Shown: positions 48,237 through 56,743, numbered from the stretch's first letter. The stretch is 64,000 nucleotides of DNA from JAEUOS01 sp964470865 (GCA_964470865.1 CAYYFR010000003.1:25709-89708), one strand, 5' to 3'. Numbers and translations are program-made. The notes: generated by a model not told the origin, from the sequence alone.

Positions 48237-49427
48237 ATGGCCAAGAGCAAGTTTGAGCGGACGAAGCCGCATGTGAATGTAGGGACGATAGGACACGTGG
48301 ATCACGGGAAGACGACGTTGACGGCGGCGATCACGACGGTGCTGTCGGCGAAGTTTGGTGGTGAGGCGAAGGCCTACGACCAGATTGACGCGGCGCCGGA
48401 AGAGAAGGCGCGGGGGATCACGATCAACACCGCGCATGTGGAATACGAGACCAAGAACCGGCACTACGCGCATGTTGACTGCCCGGGGCATGCGGACTAC
48501 ATCAAGAACATGATTACCGGGGCGGCGCAGATGGACGGCGCGATTTTGGTGGTATCGAGCGCGGACGGGCCGATGCCGCAGACGCGCGAGCACATCCTTT
48601 TGGCGCGGCAGGTGGGGGTGCCGTACATCATCGTGTTCATGAACAAGGCGGACATGGTTGACGACAAGGAGTTGCTGGAACTTGTTGAAATGGAAGTGCG
48701 GGAACTGCTGTCGAAATACGAGTTTCCTGGGGACGATACGCCGATCATCATTGGCTCGGCGAAGCTGGCGCTGGAAGGCGACAAGGGCGAGATGGGCGAG
48801 GGCGCGATCATGAAGCTGGCGGATGCGCTCGACACCTACATTCCGGAGCCCAAGCGGGCGATAGACGGGCCGTTCCTGCTGCCGATCGAGGACGTATTCT
48901 CGATATCCGGCCGAGGCACGGTGGTGACCGGGCGGGTGGAGCGCGGCATTGTCAAGGTGGGCGAAGAGCTGGAGATCGTGGGCCTGAAGGCGACAGCCAA
49001 GACCGTGTGCACGGGAGTGGAGATGTTCCGCAAGCTGCTGGACCAGGGTCAGGCGGGCGACAACGTGGGTGTGCTGTTGCGTGGCACCAAGCGCGAAGAA
49101 GTGGAGCGCGGGCAAGTGCTGGCCAAGCCGGGCTCGATCAATCCGCACACCAAGTTTGAGTGCGAAGTGTATGTGCTGTCGAAGGAAGAGGGCGGGCGTC
49201 ACACGCCGTTTTTCAACAATTACCGACCGCAGTTTTACTTCCGGACGACCGATGTGACCGGGAGCGTGGAGTTGCCCGAAGGCACCGAGATGATCATGCC
49301 GGGGGACAACACCAAGATGGTGGTGACCTTGATTGCGCCGATTGCGATGGAGCAGGGCTTGCGCTTCGCCATTCGCGAAGGCGGCCGCACCGTCGGTGCC
49401 GGCGTCGTCGCCAAAGTCATTCAGTAG
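48237..49427 (+). CDS. tuf: Elongation factor Tu, second (intact) copy
   Basis: 396 residues, complete. G1 GHVDHGKTTL, ARGITINTAHVEY effector region, DCPGHADY and NKADM motifs are present. AGGAG lies 8 nt before ATG. Codon choice is odd for such a highly expressed gene: the first ~90% favours ACG, GCG, GGG and CGG and includes a rare ATA (codon 18) followed by GGA, whereas the last ~25 codons are C-ending like the neighbours. It is nearly identical to the gapped copy near 32140. Confidence 0.99.
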   Translation: MAKSKFERTKPHVNVGTIGHVDHGKTTLTAAITTVLSAKFGGEAKAYDQIDAAPEEKARGITINTAHVEYETKNRHYAHVDCPGHADYIKNMITGAAQMDGAILVVSSADGPMPQTREHILLARQVGVPYIIVFMNKADMVDDKELLELVEMEVRELLSKYEFPGDDTPIIIGSAKLALEGDKGEMGEGAIMKLADALDTYIPEPKRAIDGPFLLPIEDVFSISGRGTVVTGRVERGIVKVGEELEIVGLKATAKTVCTGVEMFRKLLDQGQAGDNVGVLLRGTKREEVERGQVLAKPGSINPHTKFECEVYVLSKEEGGRHTPFFNNYRPQFYFRTTDVTGSVELPEGTEMIMPGDNTKMVVTLIAPIAMEQGLRFAIREGGRTVGAGVVAKVIQ

Positions 49428-49578
49428 GGATTGGGCAGAAGTCCGTGCGGGAGTCGGCGGATTCCGGTGCGCGTCTCCCGGCACGAACAGCAGCAACCCC
49501 GGAGTGCGCGTGCACTACGGTTTGAACATTCACAATCGGTTGGCGCAGACCACCAGCCTTGCTCTTTAAGGATTCTTC

Positions 49579-49890
49579 ATGCAAAGCCAAAAAATTCGTA
49601 TCCGCCTCAAGGCGTTCGACTATCGCCTGATCGATCAGTCTGCACTGGAGATTGTCGATACAGCCAAGCGCACCGGCGCGGTCGTGCGCGGGCCGGTGCC
49701 GCTGCCGACCCGGATTCAGCGCTACGATGTATTGCGTTCCCCACATGTCAACAAAACTTCGCGCGACCAGTTCGAGATGCGTACCCACGTGCGCCTGATG
49801 GACATCGTCGACCCGACCGACAAGACAGTTGATGCCTTGATGAAGCTCGACCTTCCCGCGGGCGTTGACGTGGAGATCAAGTTGCAGTGA
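49579..49890 (+). CDS. rpsJ: 30S ribosomal protein S10 (NusE)
   Basis: 103 residues, beginning MQSQKIRIRLKAFDYRLIDQ and including the conserved GPVPLPTRIQRYDVLRSPHV loop. S10 is also NusE, the link between NusG and the ribosome. First gene of the S10 operon; rplC follows after a 155-nt gap with a candidate promoter. Confidence 0.99.
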   Translation: MQSQKIRIRLKAFDYRLIDQSALEIVDTAKRTGAVVRGPVPLPTRIQRYDVLRSPHVNKTSRDQFEMRTHVRLMDIVDPTDKTVDALMKLDLPAGVDVEIKLQ

Positions 49891-49920
49891 TCAATCCATC
49901 GAGGATTTTCATTACTCCTC

Positions 49921-49949
49921 TTGCAGGTTAGGCTCAGTCGAAGTATACT
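49921..49949 (+). promoter_or_regulatory. Candidate sigma-70 promoter between rpsJ and rplC
   Basis: TTGCAG (49921-49926), a 17-bp spacer and TATACT (49944-49949), about 97 bp before the rplC start. Both boxes match consensus at four or five positions. It would uncouple rplC and the rest of the S10 operon from rpsJ. Confidence 0.55.
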
Positions 49950-50045
49950 GATCGGCTTTCCGGCGAAATGCCCGCTGCTCGATGTGGCGGCAGTTCCCAG
50001 TGTTTATTCAGCCCGGCCAATCGCAGCTGGGGTAGGAGATAACAA

Positions 50046-50699
50046 GTGACCACGTCAGCAAGGTTAGGCCTTGTTGGGCGCAAGGTCGGCATGACCCGCA
50101 TCTTCACTGCGGACGGCGATGCCGTTCCAGTGACGGTCTTGGATGTGTCGAACAACCGTGTGACCCAAATCAAATCGCCTGATTCGGATGGCTATGCGGC
50201 CATTCAGGTCGCATTCGGCGTCCGCCGCGCGTCGCGCGTAGGCAAGCCTCTGGCAGGCCATATGGCCAAGGCAGGCGTTGAGGCTGGATCCATCCTCAAG
50301 GAATTCCGGGTCGCTGCCGACCAACTCGCGGCATATCAGGTGGGCGGCAAGATCAGCCCGGATCTGTTCAAGGTTGGCGAGAAAGTCGACGTTCAAGGCA
50401 CTTCCATCGGAAAGGGCTTTTCCGGTGTGATCAAGCGCCACCATTTTTCGTCGAATCGCGCCTCCCACGGTAACTCGCGCTCCCACAATGTGCCTGGGTC
50501 GATCGGCATGGCACAGGATCCTGGTCGGGTGTTTCCCGGAAAACGAATGGCGGGGCATCTCGGTGCCGTAACGCGCACTACGCAGAATCTGACGGTCGCT
50601 CGTGTGGATGTCGAGCGAGGTCTGATTTTGGTCAGGGGATCGATACCCGGCCATGACAATGGACACATCGTTGTCACCCCAGCAGTGAGAGGAGCCTGA
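50046..50699 (+). CDS. rplC: 50S ribosomal protein L3
   Basis: 217 residues. It has the conserved LVGRKVGMTRIF start and the extended loop HGNSRSHNVPGSIGMAQDPG with Gln157, at the position methylated by PrmB in E. coli L3. The start is GTG at 50046 after GTAGGAGATAACA. rplD follows after 2 nt. Confidence 0.98.
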   Translation: MTTSARLGLVGRKVGMTRIFTADGDAVPVTVLDVSNNRVTQIKSPDSDGYAAIQVAFGVRRASRVGKPLAGHMAKAGVEAGSILKEFRVAADQLAAYQVGGKISPDLFKVGEKVDVQGTSIGKGFSGVIKRHHFSSNRASHGNSRSHNVPGSIGMAQDPGRVFPGKRMAGHLGAVTRTTQNLTVARVDVERGLILVRGSIPGHDNGHIVVTPAVRGA

Positions 50700-50701
50700 C
50701 G

Positions 50702-51322
50702 ATGGAACTCAAACTTCTGGATGCACAAGGTCAGGCAACCGGTAACGTTACCGCGCCTGATACAGTCTTTGCGCGCGACTACAACGAGGCGCTGGTGCAT
50801 CAGGTAGTGGTTGCATACCAGGCCAATGCGCGCAGCGGCAATCGCAAGCAGAAAGACCGCGAAGAAGTCAAGCACTCGACCAAGAAGCCGTGGCGTCAAA
50901 AAGGCACCGGTCGCGCGCGCTCCGGCATGACCTCGAGCCCGCTATGGCGCGGAGGTGGTCGGATCTTCCCGAACTCGCCAGACGAAAACTTCAGCCACAA
51001 GGTCAACCGCAAGATGTATCGGGCAGGTATGTGCTCCATCCTGTCGCAATTGGCTCGTGAAGATCGAATTGCCGTGGTCGAGAACTTCGTCGTCGACTCG
51101 CCGAAGACCAAGCAGTTCGCCTTGAAAATCAAGGGCATGGGGCTCGAGTCGGTTCTGTTGATCACCGATACCGTAGACGACAACCTTTACCTTGCTTCGC
51201 GCAATCTGATTTATGCAGCTGTCGTTGATGTGGCTCGCGCCGATCCGGTATCGTTGGTGCATTTCGACAAGGTGTTGATCACCAAGGCTGCGATCGAGAA
51301 GGTGAAGGAGATCTTCGCATGA
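50702..51322 (+). CDS. rplD: 50S ribosomal protein L4
   Basis: 206 residues. The long exit-tunnel loop carries KKPWRQKGTGRAR and SPLWRGGG. In E. coli, L4 autoregulates the S10 operon at transcription and translation. It overlaps rplW by 4 nt (ATGA). Confidence 0.98.
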   Translation: MELKLLDAQGQATGNVTAPDTVFARDYNEALVHQVVVAYQANARSGNRKQKDREEVKHSTKKPWRQKGTGRARSGMTSSPLWRGGGRIFPNSPDENFSHKVNRKMYRAGMCSILSQLAREDRIAVVENFVVDSPKTKQFALKIKGMGLESVLLITDTVDDNLYLASRNLIYAAVVDVARADPVSLVHFDKVLITKAAIEKVKEIFA

Positions 51323-51633
51323 ACAACTACAGCAAGGACCGCTTGCCACTGGTATTGCTCGCTCCGATTGTTTCGGAGAAGAGCACCATGGTGGCAGACA
51401 AGCTGCGCCAGATCGCCTTCAGGGTCGCGGCCGACGCGACCAAGGCTGACGTGAAGGACGCGGTTGAGGCAATGTTCAAGCAGCAAAAGGTCGAAGTTGC
51501 CGCCGTCCAGGTACTTAATGTCAAAGGCAAGCAAAAGCGCTTTGGCCGGTTTATCGGACGCCGCCGCAACTGGAAAAAGGCCTATGTTTGCCTCAAAGAA
51601 GGCAGCGACCTGAATCTCGCGGAGACTGCATAA
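51319..51633 (+). CDS. rplW: 50S ribosomal protein L23
   Basis: 104 residues, with the conserved LAPIVSEKST near the N-terminus and KGKQKRFGRFIGRRRNWKKA toward the end. L23 docks trigger factor and SRP at the tunnel exit. Start and stop are tightly coupled: 4-nt overlap with rplD and 1 nt to rplB. Confidence 0.98.
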   Translation: MNNYSKDRLPLVLLAPIVSEKSTMVADKLRQIAFRVAADATKADVKDAVEAMFKQQKVEVAAVQVLNVKGKQKRFGRFIGRRRNWKKAYVCLKEGSDLNLAETA

Positions 51634-51634
51634 C

Positions 51635-52462
51635 ATGGCATTGGTCAAACTCAAGCCTACTTCACCCGGCCGTCGCGGTGTAGTCAGGGTGGTAACGCCC
51701 AACCTCTTCAAAGGGCGGCCCGTAGACGCGCTGGTGGAAAAGCAGACCAAGACAGCGGGTCGAAACAACAACGGTCATATAACGACCCGGCACTTGGGCG
51801 GTGGGCACAAGCAGCACTATCGCCTGGTTGATTTCCGGCGTGACAAGGACGGCATCGCGGCGCGTGTGGAACGTATCGAATACGATCCCAATCGCAGCGC
51901 GCATCTGGCTTTGCTCTGCTATGCCGACGGTGAGCGTCGTTACATCATTGCGCCCAAAGGTATCGCTGAAGGCGCGAGTCTTGTATCAGGGCCGGAGGCG
52001 CCGATCAAGGCAGGCAACGCATTGCCGATTCGCAATATTCCTGTGGGATCGACGATTCATTGCATCGAAATGCTTCCCGGCAAGGGTGCCCAGCTGGCGC
52101 GTTCCGCGGGTACATCGGTGCAACTCCTGGCGCGCGAAGGCAGCTACGCGCAGTTGCGGTTGCGTTCGGGCGAGATTCGCAGGGTTCACATCGAATGTCG
52201 TGCCACCATTGGTGAGGTCGGCAACGAAGAGCATTCCCTGCGGCAGATCGGCAAGGCAGGCGCGCAACGCTGGCGTGGTATCCGTCCAACAGTTCGCGGC
52301 GTAGCAATGAATCCGGTCGATCATCCGCATGGGGGTGGCGAAGGCAAGACCGCGGCCGGTCGCGATCCGGTGAGTCCCTGGGGCCTGAAAACCAAGGGGT
52401 ACCGGACCCGCAAGAACAAGCGCACGACGAGCATGATCGTGCAGCGCCGTCACAAGAAGTAA
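51635..52462 (+). CDS. rplB: 50S ribosomal protein L2
   Basis: 275 residues, highly conserved. The C-terminal MNPVDHPHGGGEGK loop carries the histidine important for peptidyl-transferase centre assembly. SH3-like and OB-fold domains occupy the middle. rpsS follows after 13 nt. Confidence 0.98.
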   Translation: MALVKLKPTSPGRRGVVRVVTPNLFKGRPVDALVEKQTKTAGRNNNGHITTRHLGGGHKQHYRLVDFRRDKDGIAARVERIEYDPNRSAHLALLCYADGERRYIIAPKGIAEGASLVSGPEAPIKAGNALPIRNIPVGSTIHCIEMLPGKGAQLARSAGTSVQLLAREGSYAQLRLRSGEIRRVHIECRATIGEVGNEEHSLRQIGKAGAQRWRGIRPTVRGVAMNPVDHPHGGGEGKTAAGRDPVSPWGLKTKGYRTRKNKRTTSMIVQRRHKK

Positions 52463-52475
52463 AGAGGGCTAAGTC

Positions 52476-52763
52476 ATGGCACGTTCCGTAAAGAAGGGCC
52501 CCTTTGTTGATGCGCATCTCGTGAGGAAAATCGAGACTGCGCAGGCGACCAAGGACAAGAGGCCGATCAAGACCTGGTCGCGCCGCTCAACCATACTGCC
52601 GGATTTCATCGGGCTTACGGTCGCGGTGCATAACGGCAAGCAGCATATTCCGGTGTACATCTCGGAAAACATGGTCGGGCACAAGTTGGGAGAGTTCGCG
52701 TTGACCCGCACGTTCAAGGGGCATCCGGCGGACAAGAAGGCCAACATGGCCGGCAAGAAATAG
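52476..52763 (+). CDS. rpsS: 30S ribosomal protein S19
   Basis: 95 residues, beginning MARSVKKGPFVDAHL, with IKTWSRRSTILPDFIGLTV and GHKLGEFALTRTF. It lies in the 30S head next to S13. The length is slightly above the 92 of E. coli because of the C-terminal tail. Confidence 0.98.
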   Translation: MARSVKKGPFVDAHLVRKIETAQATKDKRPIKTWSRRSTILPDFIGLTVAVHNGKQHIPVYISENMVGHKLGEFALTRTFKGHPADKKANMAGKK

Positions 52764-52775
52764 CGAGGCATGACG

Positions 52776-53114
52776 ATGGAAACTTCTGCATCCCTGCGTG
52801 GTGCCCACCTTTCGGCTCAGAAGGGCCGACTGGTTGCCGATCAGATCCGCGGTATGGCGGTCGAAAAGGCGCTGAATCTGCTTGCATTCAGTCCCAAAAA
52901 AGGCGCCGTGATCATCAAGAAGGTGCTGGAATCGGCGATCGCGAATGCCGAGCACAACGACGGAGCCGATATCGACGAACTCAAGGTGAAGACCATCTAT
53001 GTTGAAAAAGGTATGGTCCTCAAGCGTTTCACTGCGCGTGCCAAGGGCCGCGGCAACCGCATCAGCAAACAAACATGCCACGTCTACTTGACGGTTGGCG
53101 ACGGCAAAAAGTAA
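52776..53114 (+). CDS. rplV: 50S ribosomal protein L22
   Basis: 112 residues. The start is ATG 52776 (METSASLRGAHLSAQK): the GAGG at 52765-52768 is 7 nt away, whereas an in-frame ATG at 52770 is only 1 nt from it. The beta-hairpin reaching into the exit tunnel is near the C-terminus (VLKRFTARAKGRGNRI). Confidence 0.97.
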   Translation: METSASLRGAHLSAQKGRLVADQIRGMAVEKALNLLAFSPKKGAVIIKKVLESAIANAEHNDGADIDELKVKTIYVEKGMVLKRFTARAKGRGNRISKQTCHVYLTVGDGKK

Positions 53115-53123
53115 GGGGTCGCG

Positions 53124-54011
53124 ATGGGACAGAAAATTCACCCAACCGGGTTTCGCCTGAGCGTTACTCGCGACTGGGGTTCACGCTGGTACGCCGGCAA
53201 TCGCGACTTTGCCAACATGCTCGGCGAGGATATCAAGGTACGCGAGTATCTCAAGCGCAAGCTGGCGCACGCTTCTGTGGGCCGAGTGCTGATAGAACGG
53301 CCATCCAAGACCGCCCGCATTACCGTTTTCTCGGCACGTCCGGGTGTGGTAATCGGCAAGAAGGGTGAGGACATCGAGGTACTCAAGAGCGATCTCAACC
53401 GCATGCTCGGTGTGCCAGTGCATGTCAACATCGAAGAGATCCGCAAGCCCGAATTGGATGCGCAGCTTATCGCGGACTCGATCGCGCAACAACTCGAGAA
53501 GCGTATCATGTTTCGACGCGCCATGAAGCGGTCTATGCAGAACGCGATGCGCCTAGGTGCGCAAGGCATCAAGATCATGTCGTCCGGCCGTCTCAACGGC
53601 ATCGAGATCGCGCGTTGCGAATGGTACCGTGAAGGGCGTGTTCCATTGCACACCCTGCGTGCGATCATCGATTACGGCTTTGGCGAAGCGCGGACCACAT
53701 ATGGCGTGATCGGCATCAAGGTATGGGTCTACAAGGGAGACATGCTCGGCAAAAACGAGCAGCCCCTGGCGTCTCCTGCGGCGGAAATGGAACCTGCACC
53801 GGATCGCAAGCCGCGTCGCACACCAAGGCCGGCGGTTGATACAAAGCCTGCAGCGACCAAGGCTCCGCGTAAACGCGTTGCCCGTGCAGGAGAGGATATG
53901 AAACCGGAACCGTCCCCCGAGTCGGCGAAACCCGTCGAAGAGGCCGCGAAGGCGCCGGCCAAGCGGGTTCGCAAGGCTGCGTCGCCGGCTACCGACGGCA
54001 CGAAGGAGTAA
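53124..54011 (+). CDS. rpsC: 30S ribosomal protein S3 with extended C-terminal tail
   Basis: 295 residues against 233 in E. coli. The folded body (1-210) has the KH motif VVIGKKGEDIE (75-85) and the C-terminal S3 domain with the SGRLNGIEIAR segment. Residues ~211-295 (53754-54008) are a low-complexity tail rich in Ala, Pro, Lys, Arg and Glu, with repeated APRKRVA / APAKRVRKA-like basic patches. The tail is in frame and uses ordinary local codons. It should protrude at the mRNA-entry side of the 30S head. Confidence 0.97.
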   Translation: MGQKIHPTGFRLSVTRDWGSRWYAGNRDFANMLGEDIKVREYLKRKLAHASVGRVLIERPSKTARITVFSARPGVVIGKKGEDIEVLKSDLNRMLGVPVHVNIEEIRKPELDAQLIADSIAQQLEKRIMFRRAMKRSMQNAMRLGAQGIKIMSSGRLNGIEIARCEWYREGRVPLHTLRAIIDYGFGEARTTYGVIGIKVWVYKGDMLGKNEQPLASPAAEMEPAPDRKPRRTPRPAVDTKPAATKAPRKRVARAGEDMKPEPSPESAKPVEEAAKAPAKRVRKAASPATDGTKE

Positions 54012-54017
54012 TTGAGA

Positions 54018-54434
54018 ATGTTGCAACCTGCACGCCGCAAATACCGCAAGGAACAAAAGGGCCGCAACAAGGGCATTGCCACGCGCGGCACCAAGGTGTC
54101 GTTCGGTGACTTTGGGCTCAAGGCAGTGGGCCGCGGGCGTCTGACAGCGCGCCAGATAGAGGCCGCACGTCGAGCCATGACGCGTCATATCAAGCGTGGT
54201 GGGCGGATTTGGATACGCATTTTTCCCGACAAGCCGATTTCTTCCAAGCCTGCAGAGGTTCGCATGGGCAACGGCAAGGGAAATCCGGAGTTTTATGTGG
54301 CTGAAATTCAGCCGGGGAAAGTGCTTTACGAAATGGACGGCGTCGACGAGATTCTGGCGCGAGAGGCGTTTCGTCTGGCGGCTGCCAAGTTGCCGATAGC
54401 GACCACTTTTGTCAGCCGCCAAGTCGGCGCCTGA
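54018..54434 (+). CDS. rplP: 50S ribosomal protein L16
   Basis: 138 residues, beginning MLQPARRKYRKEQKGRNKG. The start is ATG 54018, 9 nt after AAGGAG; the frame also opens at TTG 54012, which is too close to the ribosome site. L16 organises A-site tRNA contacts and holds the conserved RMGNGKGNPEFYVAEI stretch. Confidence 0.97.
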   Translation: MLQPARRKYRKEQKGRNKGIATRGTKVSFGDFGLKAVGRGRLTARQIEAARRAMTRHIKRGGRIWIRIFPDKPISSKPAEVRMGNGKGNPEFYVAEIQPGKVLYEMDGVDEILAREAFRLAAAKLPIATTFVSRQVGA

Positions 54435-54449
54435 CCAGGAGGCAAGAAT

Positions 54450-54647
54450 ATGAAAGCCAGCGACTTGCGCATCAAGGATGAGGGCGCGCTGTCCAAAGAG
54501 TTGCAGGATTTGCTGCGGGCGCAGTTTTCGCTACGCATGCAGGCCGCCACTCAGCAATTGACCAATAACAGCCAGATCAAGAAAACCCGCCGCGACATCG
54601 CGCGAGTGCGCACAGTAATGCGCGAAGCACAATCGAAGAAGGTCTGA
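54450..54647 (+). CDS. rpmC: 50S ribosomal protein L29
   Basis: 65 residues forming two long helices (MKASDLRIKDEGALSKELQD...; IKKTRRDIARVRTVM). It sits near the tunnel exit beside L23. An AGGAGGC ribosome site precedes the ATG. Confidence 0.97.
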   Translation: MKASDLRIKDEGALSKELQDLLRAQFSLRMQAATQQLTNNSQIKKTRRDIARVRTVMREAQSKKV

Positions 54648-54663
54648 TTAGGGAGTATTCCGC

Positions 54664-54954
54664 ATGAATCAAGCTGCCCAAACCACCGCTCCTGCCAAGA
54701 CCGCCCTGAAGCGAACCCTCGTCGGTCGCGTGGTGAGCGACAAGATGAACAAGACCGTGACCGTTTTGGTTGAACGCAGGGTGAAGCATCCCGTGATCGG
54801 CAAGTACATAACGCGTTCGAAAAAGATTCATGCCCATAGCGAGGACAATGAATTCAAACTCGGAGATACGGTCGAAATTGTTGAAACCGCTCCGATTTCC
54901 AAAACCAAGGCCTGGAAGGTCTCGCGCCTTGTTACCAAGACCCGGGAGATTTAA
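54664..54954 (+). CDS. rpsQ: 30S ribosomal protein S17
   Basis: 96 residues. The OB fold carries LVGRVVSDKMNKTVTVLVER. A ~15-residue Ala/Thr/Lys-rich N-terminal extension precedes it. Last gene of the S10 operon; a 194-nt gap with a promoter follows. Confidence 0.97.
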   Translation: MNQAAQTTAPAKTALKRTLVGRVVSDKMNKTVTVLVERRVKHPVIGKYITRSKKIHAHSEDNEFKLGDTVEIVETAPISKTKAWKVSRLVTKTREI

Positions 54955-54968
54955 AAGTATATTTGGCC

Positions 54969-54997
54969 TTGCGGTATTCTTGGGATCAGGCTATATT
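54969..54997 (+). promoter_or_regulatory. Candidate sigma-70 promoter of the spc operon
   Basis: TTGCGG (54969-54974), a 17-bp spacer and TATATT (54992-54997), 151 bp before rplN. It fits a separate start for the spc genes. Confidence 0.55.
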
Positions 54998-55010
54998 AGG
55001 GGGCTTCTCT

Positions 55011-55039
55011 GACTTTCTTCGGCTTTCGGCCGAAAAGTC
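55011..55039 (+). promoter_or_regulatory. Leader hairpin upstream of rplN
   Basis: GACTTTCTTCGGC and GCCGAAAAGTC form an imperfect stem around a TTTCG loop, just downstream of the candidate spc promoter. There is no T-tract. It could be a leader structure or processing site; the role is unknown. Confidence 0.4.
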
Positions 55040-55148
55040 ATCTCCGCGGGCTTAACCGCTGCGCGCAGTTCGCGACACATTGCCCGTACGGGCTCCAAAA
55101 CTGACCGGCGTGATCGCTACGCTGGGTAAAGTTGGATAAGGGTGAATC

Positions 55149-55517
55149 ATGATTCAAATGCAGTCCAGGTTAGGCGTGGCCGACAACACAGGCGCGCGTT
55201 CCGTCATGTGCATCAAGGTCCTTGGCGGCTCGAAGCGTCGCTATGCATCAATCGGCGACATCATCAAGGTATCGATCAAGGACGCGGCTCCGCGAGGCAG
55301 GGTCAAGAAGGGCGAAGTCTACAGCGCTGTCGTGGTTCGTACTGCCAAGGGCGTGCGGCGCAGCGACGGCTCCTTGATCAAGTTCGACGGCAATGCCGCT
55401 GTCCTTCTCAATGCGAAACTCGAACCCATCGGGACGCGTATCTTCGGGCCGGTCACGCGCGAGTTGCGCACCGAGCGCTTCATGAAGATCGTGTCCCTGG
55501 CGCCGGAGGTTCTTTAA
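55149..55517 (+). CDS. rplN: 50S ribosomal protein L14
   Basis: 122 residues, with MIQMQSRLGVADNTGARSV and the GSKRRYASIGDIIKVSIKDA region. It is at the subunit interface and binds the silencing factor RsfS in E. coli. Its TAA overlaps the rplX ATG by 1 nt. Confidence 0.98.
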   Translation: MIQMQSRLGVADNTGARSVMCIKVLGGSKRRYASIGDIIKVSIKDAAPRGRVKKGEVYSAVVVRTAKGVRRSDGSLIKFDGNAAVLLNAKLEPIGTRIFGPVTRELRTERFMKIVSLAPEVL

Positions 55518-55837
55518 TGGACAAGATCCGCAGTGGTGACGACGTCATCGTTCTCGCCGGTCGTGACAAAGGCAAGCGAGGCACGGTGCTCAAGCGTGTC
55601 GACGAGACCCATCTTGTGGTCGAGGGCATCAATATCGTCAAGAAGCACACCAAGCCGAACCCGATGAAGGGACAGACCGGCGGCGTGAGCGACAAGACAA
55701 TGCCGATCGACATGTCGAATGTGGCAATTTTCAATCCCGCGACCCAAAAGGCGGATCGCGTGGGTTTCAAGGTGCTCGATGACAAGCGCAAGGTTCGGAT
55801 TTTTCGGTCCAACGGCGTCCAAGTCGACGTCAAGTAA
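55517..55837 (+). CDS. rplX: 50S ribosomal protein L24
   Basis: 106 residues. The KOW motif is DDVIVLAGRDKGKRGTVLKR, and NIVKKHTKPNP follows. It initiates 50S assembly. The longer open frame running through rplN is not used; ATG 55517 gives the family start MDKIRSGDDV. Confidence 0.97.
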   Translation: MDKIRSGDDVIVLAGRDKGKRGTVLKRVDETHLVVEGINIVKKHTKPNPMKGQTGGVSDKTMPIDMSNVAIFNPATQKADRVGFKVLDDKRKVRIFRSNGVQVDVK

Positions 55838-55857
55838 GCACGCGAGAGGTAACCAGG

Positions 55858-56397
55858 ATGGCGCGCCTGCAACAGCAGTATAAAGACCAGATCGTTCCTG
55901 ATCTGATGGGTAAGTTTGGATTCAAGTCCGTCATGGAAGTGCCGCGAATCACCAAGGTGACCCTCAACATGGGCGTTTCCGAGGCGGTTGCGGACAAGAA
56001 AGTCATGGATCATGCCGTAGGTGACATGACCAAGATCGCCGGGCAAAAACCCGTAGTGACAAAGTCGAAGAAAGCAATCGCGGGCTTCAAGATCCGCGAA
56101 GGTTATCCGATCGGCTGCATGGTGACCCTGCGTGGTGAGCGGATGTACGAGTTCATCGATCGCTTCGTCACGATCGCGTTGCCCCGCGTGCGTGACTTCC
56201 GTGGTATTTCTGGGCGTTCGTTCGACGGTCGCGGCAATTACAACATCGGTGTCAGGGAACAGATCATATTTCCTGAAATCGAGTACGACAAGATCGACGC
56301 GATTCGCGGCATGAACATAAGTATTACGACCTCGGCGAAGAACGATGAGCACGCGCGTGCGCTGCTTGCGGCCTTCAGATTTCCGTTCAAGGTATAG
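55858..56397 (+). CDS. rplE: 50S ribosomal protein L5
   Basis: 179 residues, including PRITKVTLNMGVSEAV and GISGRSFDGRGNYNIGVREQ. It binds 5S rRNA in the central protuberance. Spaced 20 nt after rplX. Confidence 0.98.
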   Translation: MARLQQQYKDQIVPDLMGKFGFKSVMEVPRITKVTLNMGVSEAVADKKVMDHAVGDMTKIAGQKPVVTKSKKAIAGFKIREGYPIGCMVTLRGERMYEFIDRFVTIALPRVRDFRGISGRSFDGRGNYNIGVREQIIFPEIEYDKIDAIRGMNISITTSAKNDEHARALLAAFRFPFKV

Positions 56398-56407
56398 GAC
56401 GCTCTAG

Positions 56408-56713
56408 ATGGCTAAACTTTCACTCATCAATCGTCAGGTGAAGCGCGAACAACTGGTCAAGAAATACCAGCCGAAGCGCAAGGCCTTGCAGGCGACCATC
56501 AACGACTCAAGGCGGTCCGACGAAGAACGCATGGAAGCGCGGCAGCAATTGCAGCAACTTCCGCGCAATGCAAATCCGACCCGTTTGCGCAATCGCTGTA
56601 GTTTGACGGGGCGGCCTCGCGGTACGTTTCGAAAGTTTGGTCTTGGGCGCAACAAACTGCGCGAAGTGGCGATGCGCGGCGAGGTCCCCGGCCTCGTCAA
56701 GGCCAGCTGGTAA
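56408..56713 (+). CDS. rpsN: 30S ribosomal protein S14 (zinc-free type)
   Basis: 101 residues of the long, cysteine-poor form: the CxxC zinc knuckle of the short S14 is replaced (RNRCSLTGRPRG has one Cys). The C-terminal LREVAMRGEVPGLVKASW is typical. It belongs to the 30S head. Confidence 0.98.
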   Translation: MAKLSLINRQVKREQLVKKYQPKRKALQATINDSRRSDEERMEARQQLQQLPRNANPTRLRNRCSLTGRPRGTFRKFGLGRNKLREVAMRGEVPGLVKASW

Positions 56714-56743
56714 GGCGAACGGACAAGGTTAGGAGAATCAAGC

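Noticed and set aside
48207..49496. 429-aa minus-strand frame across tuf
   Set aside because: It is a shadow of the EF-Tu gene. The same false frame appears in part at the gapped copy (31906-32376).
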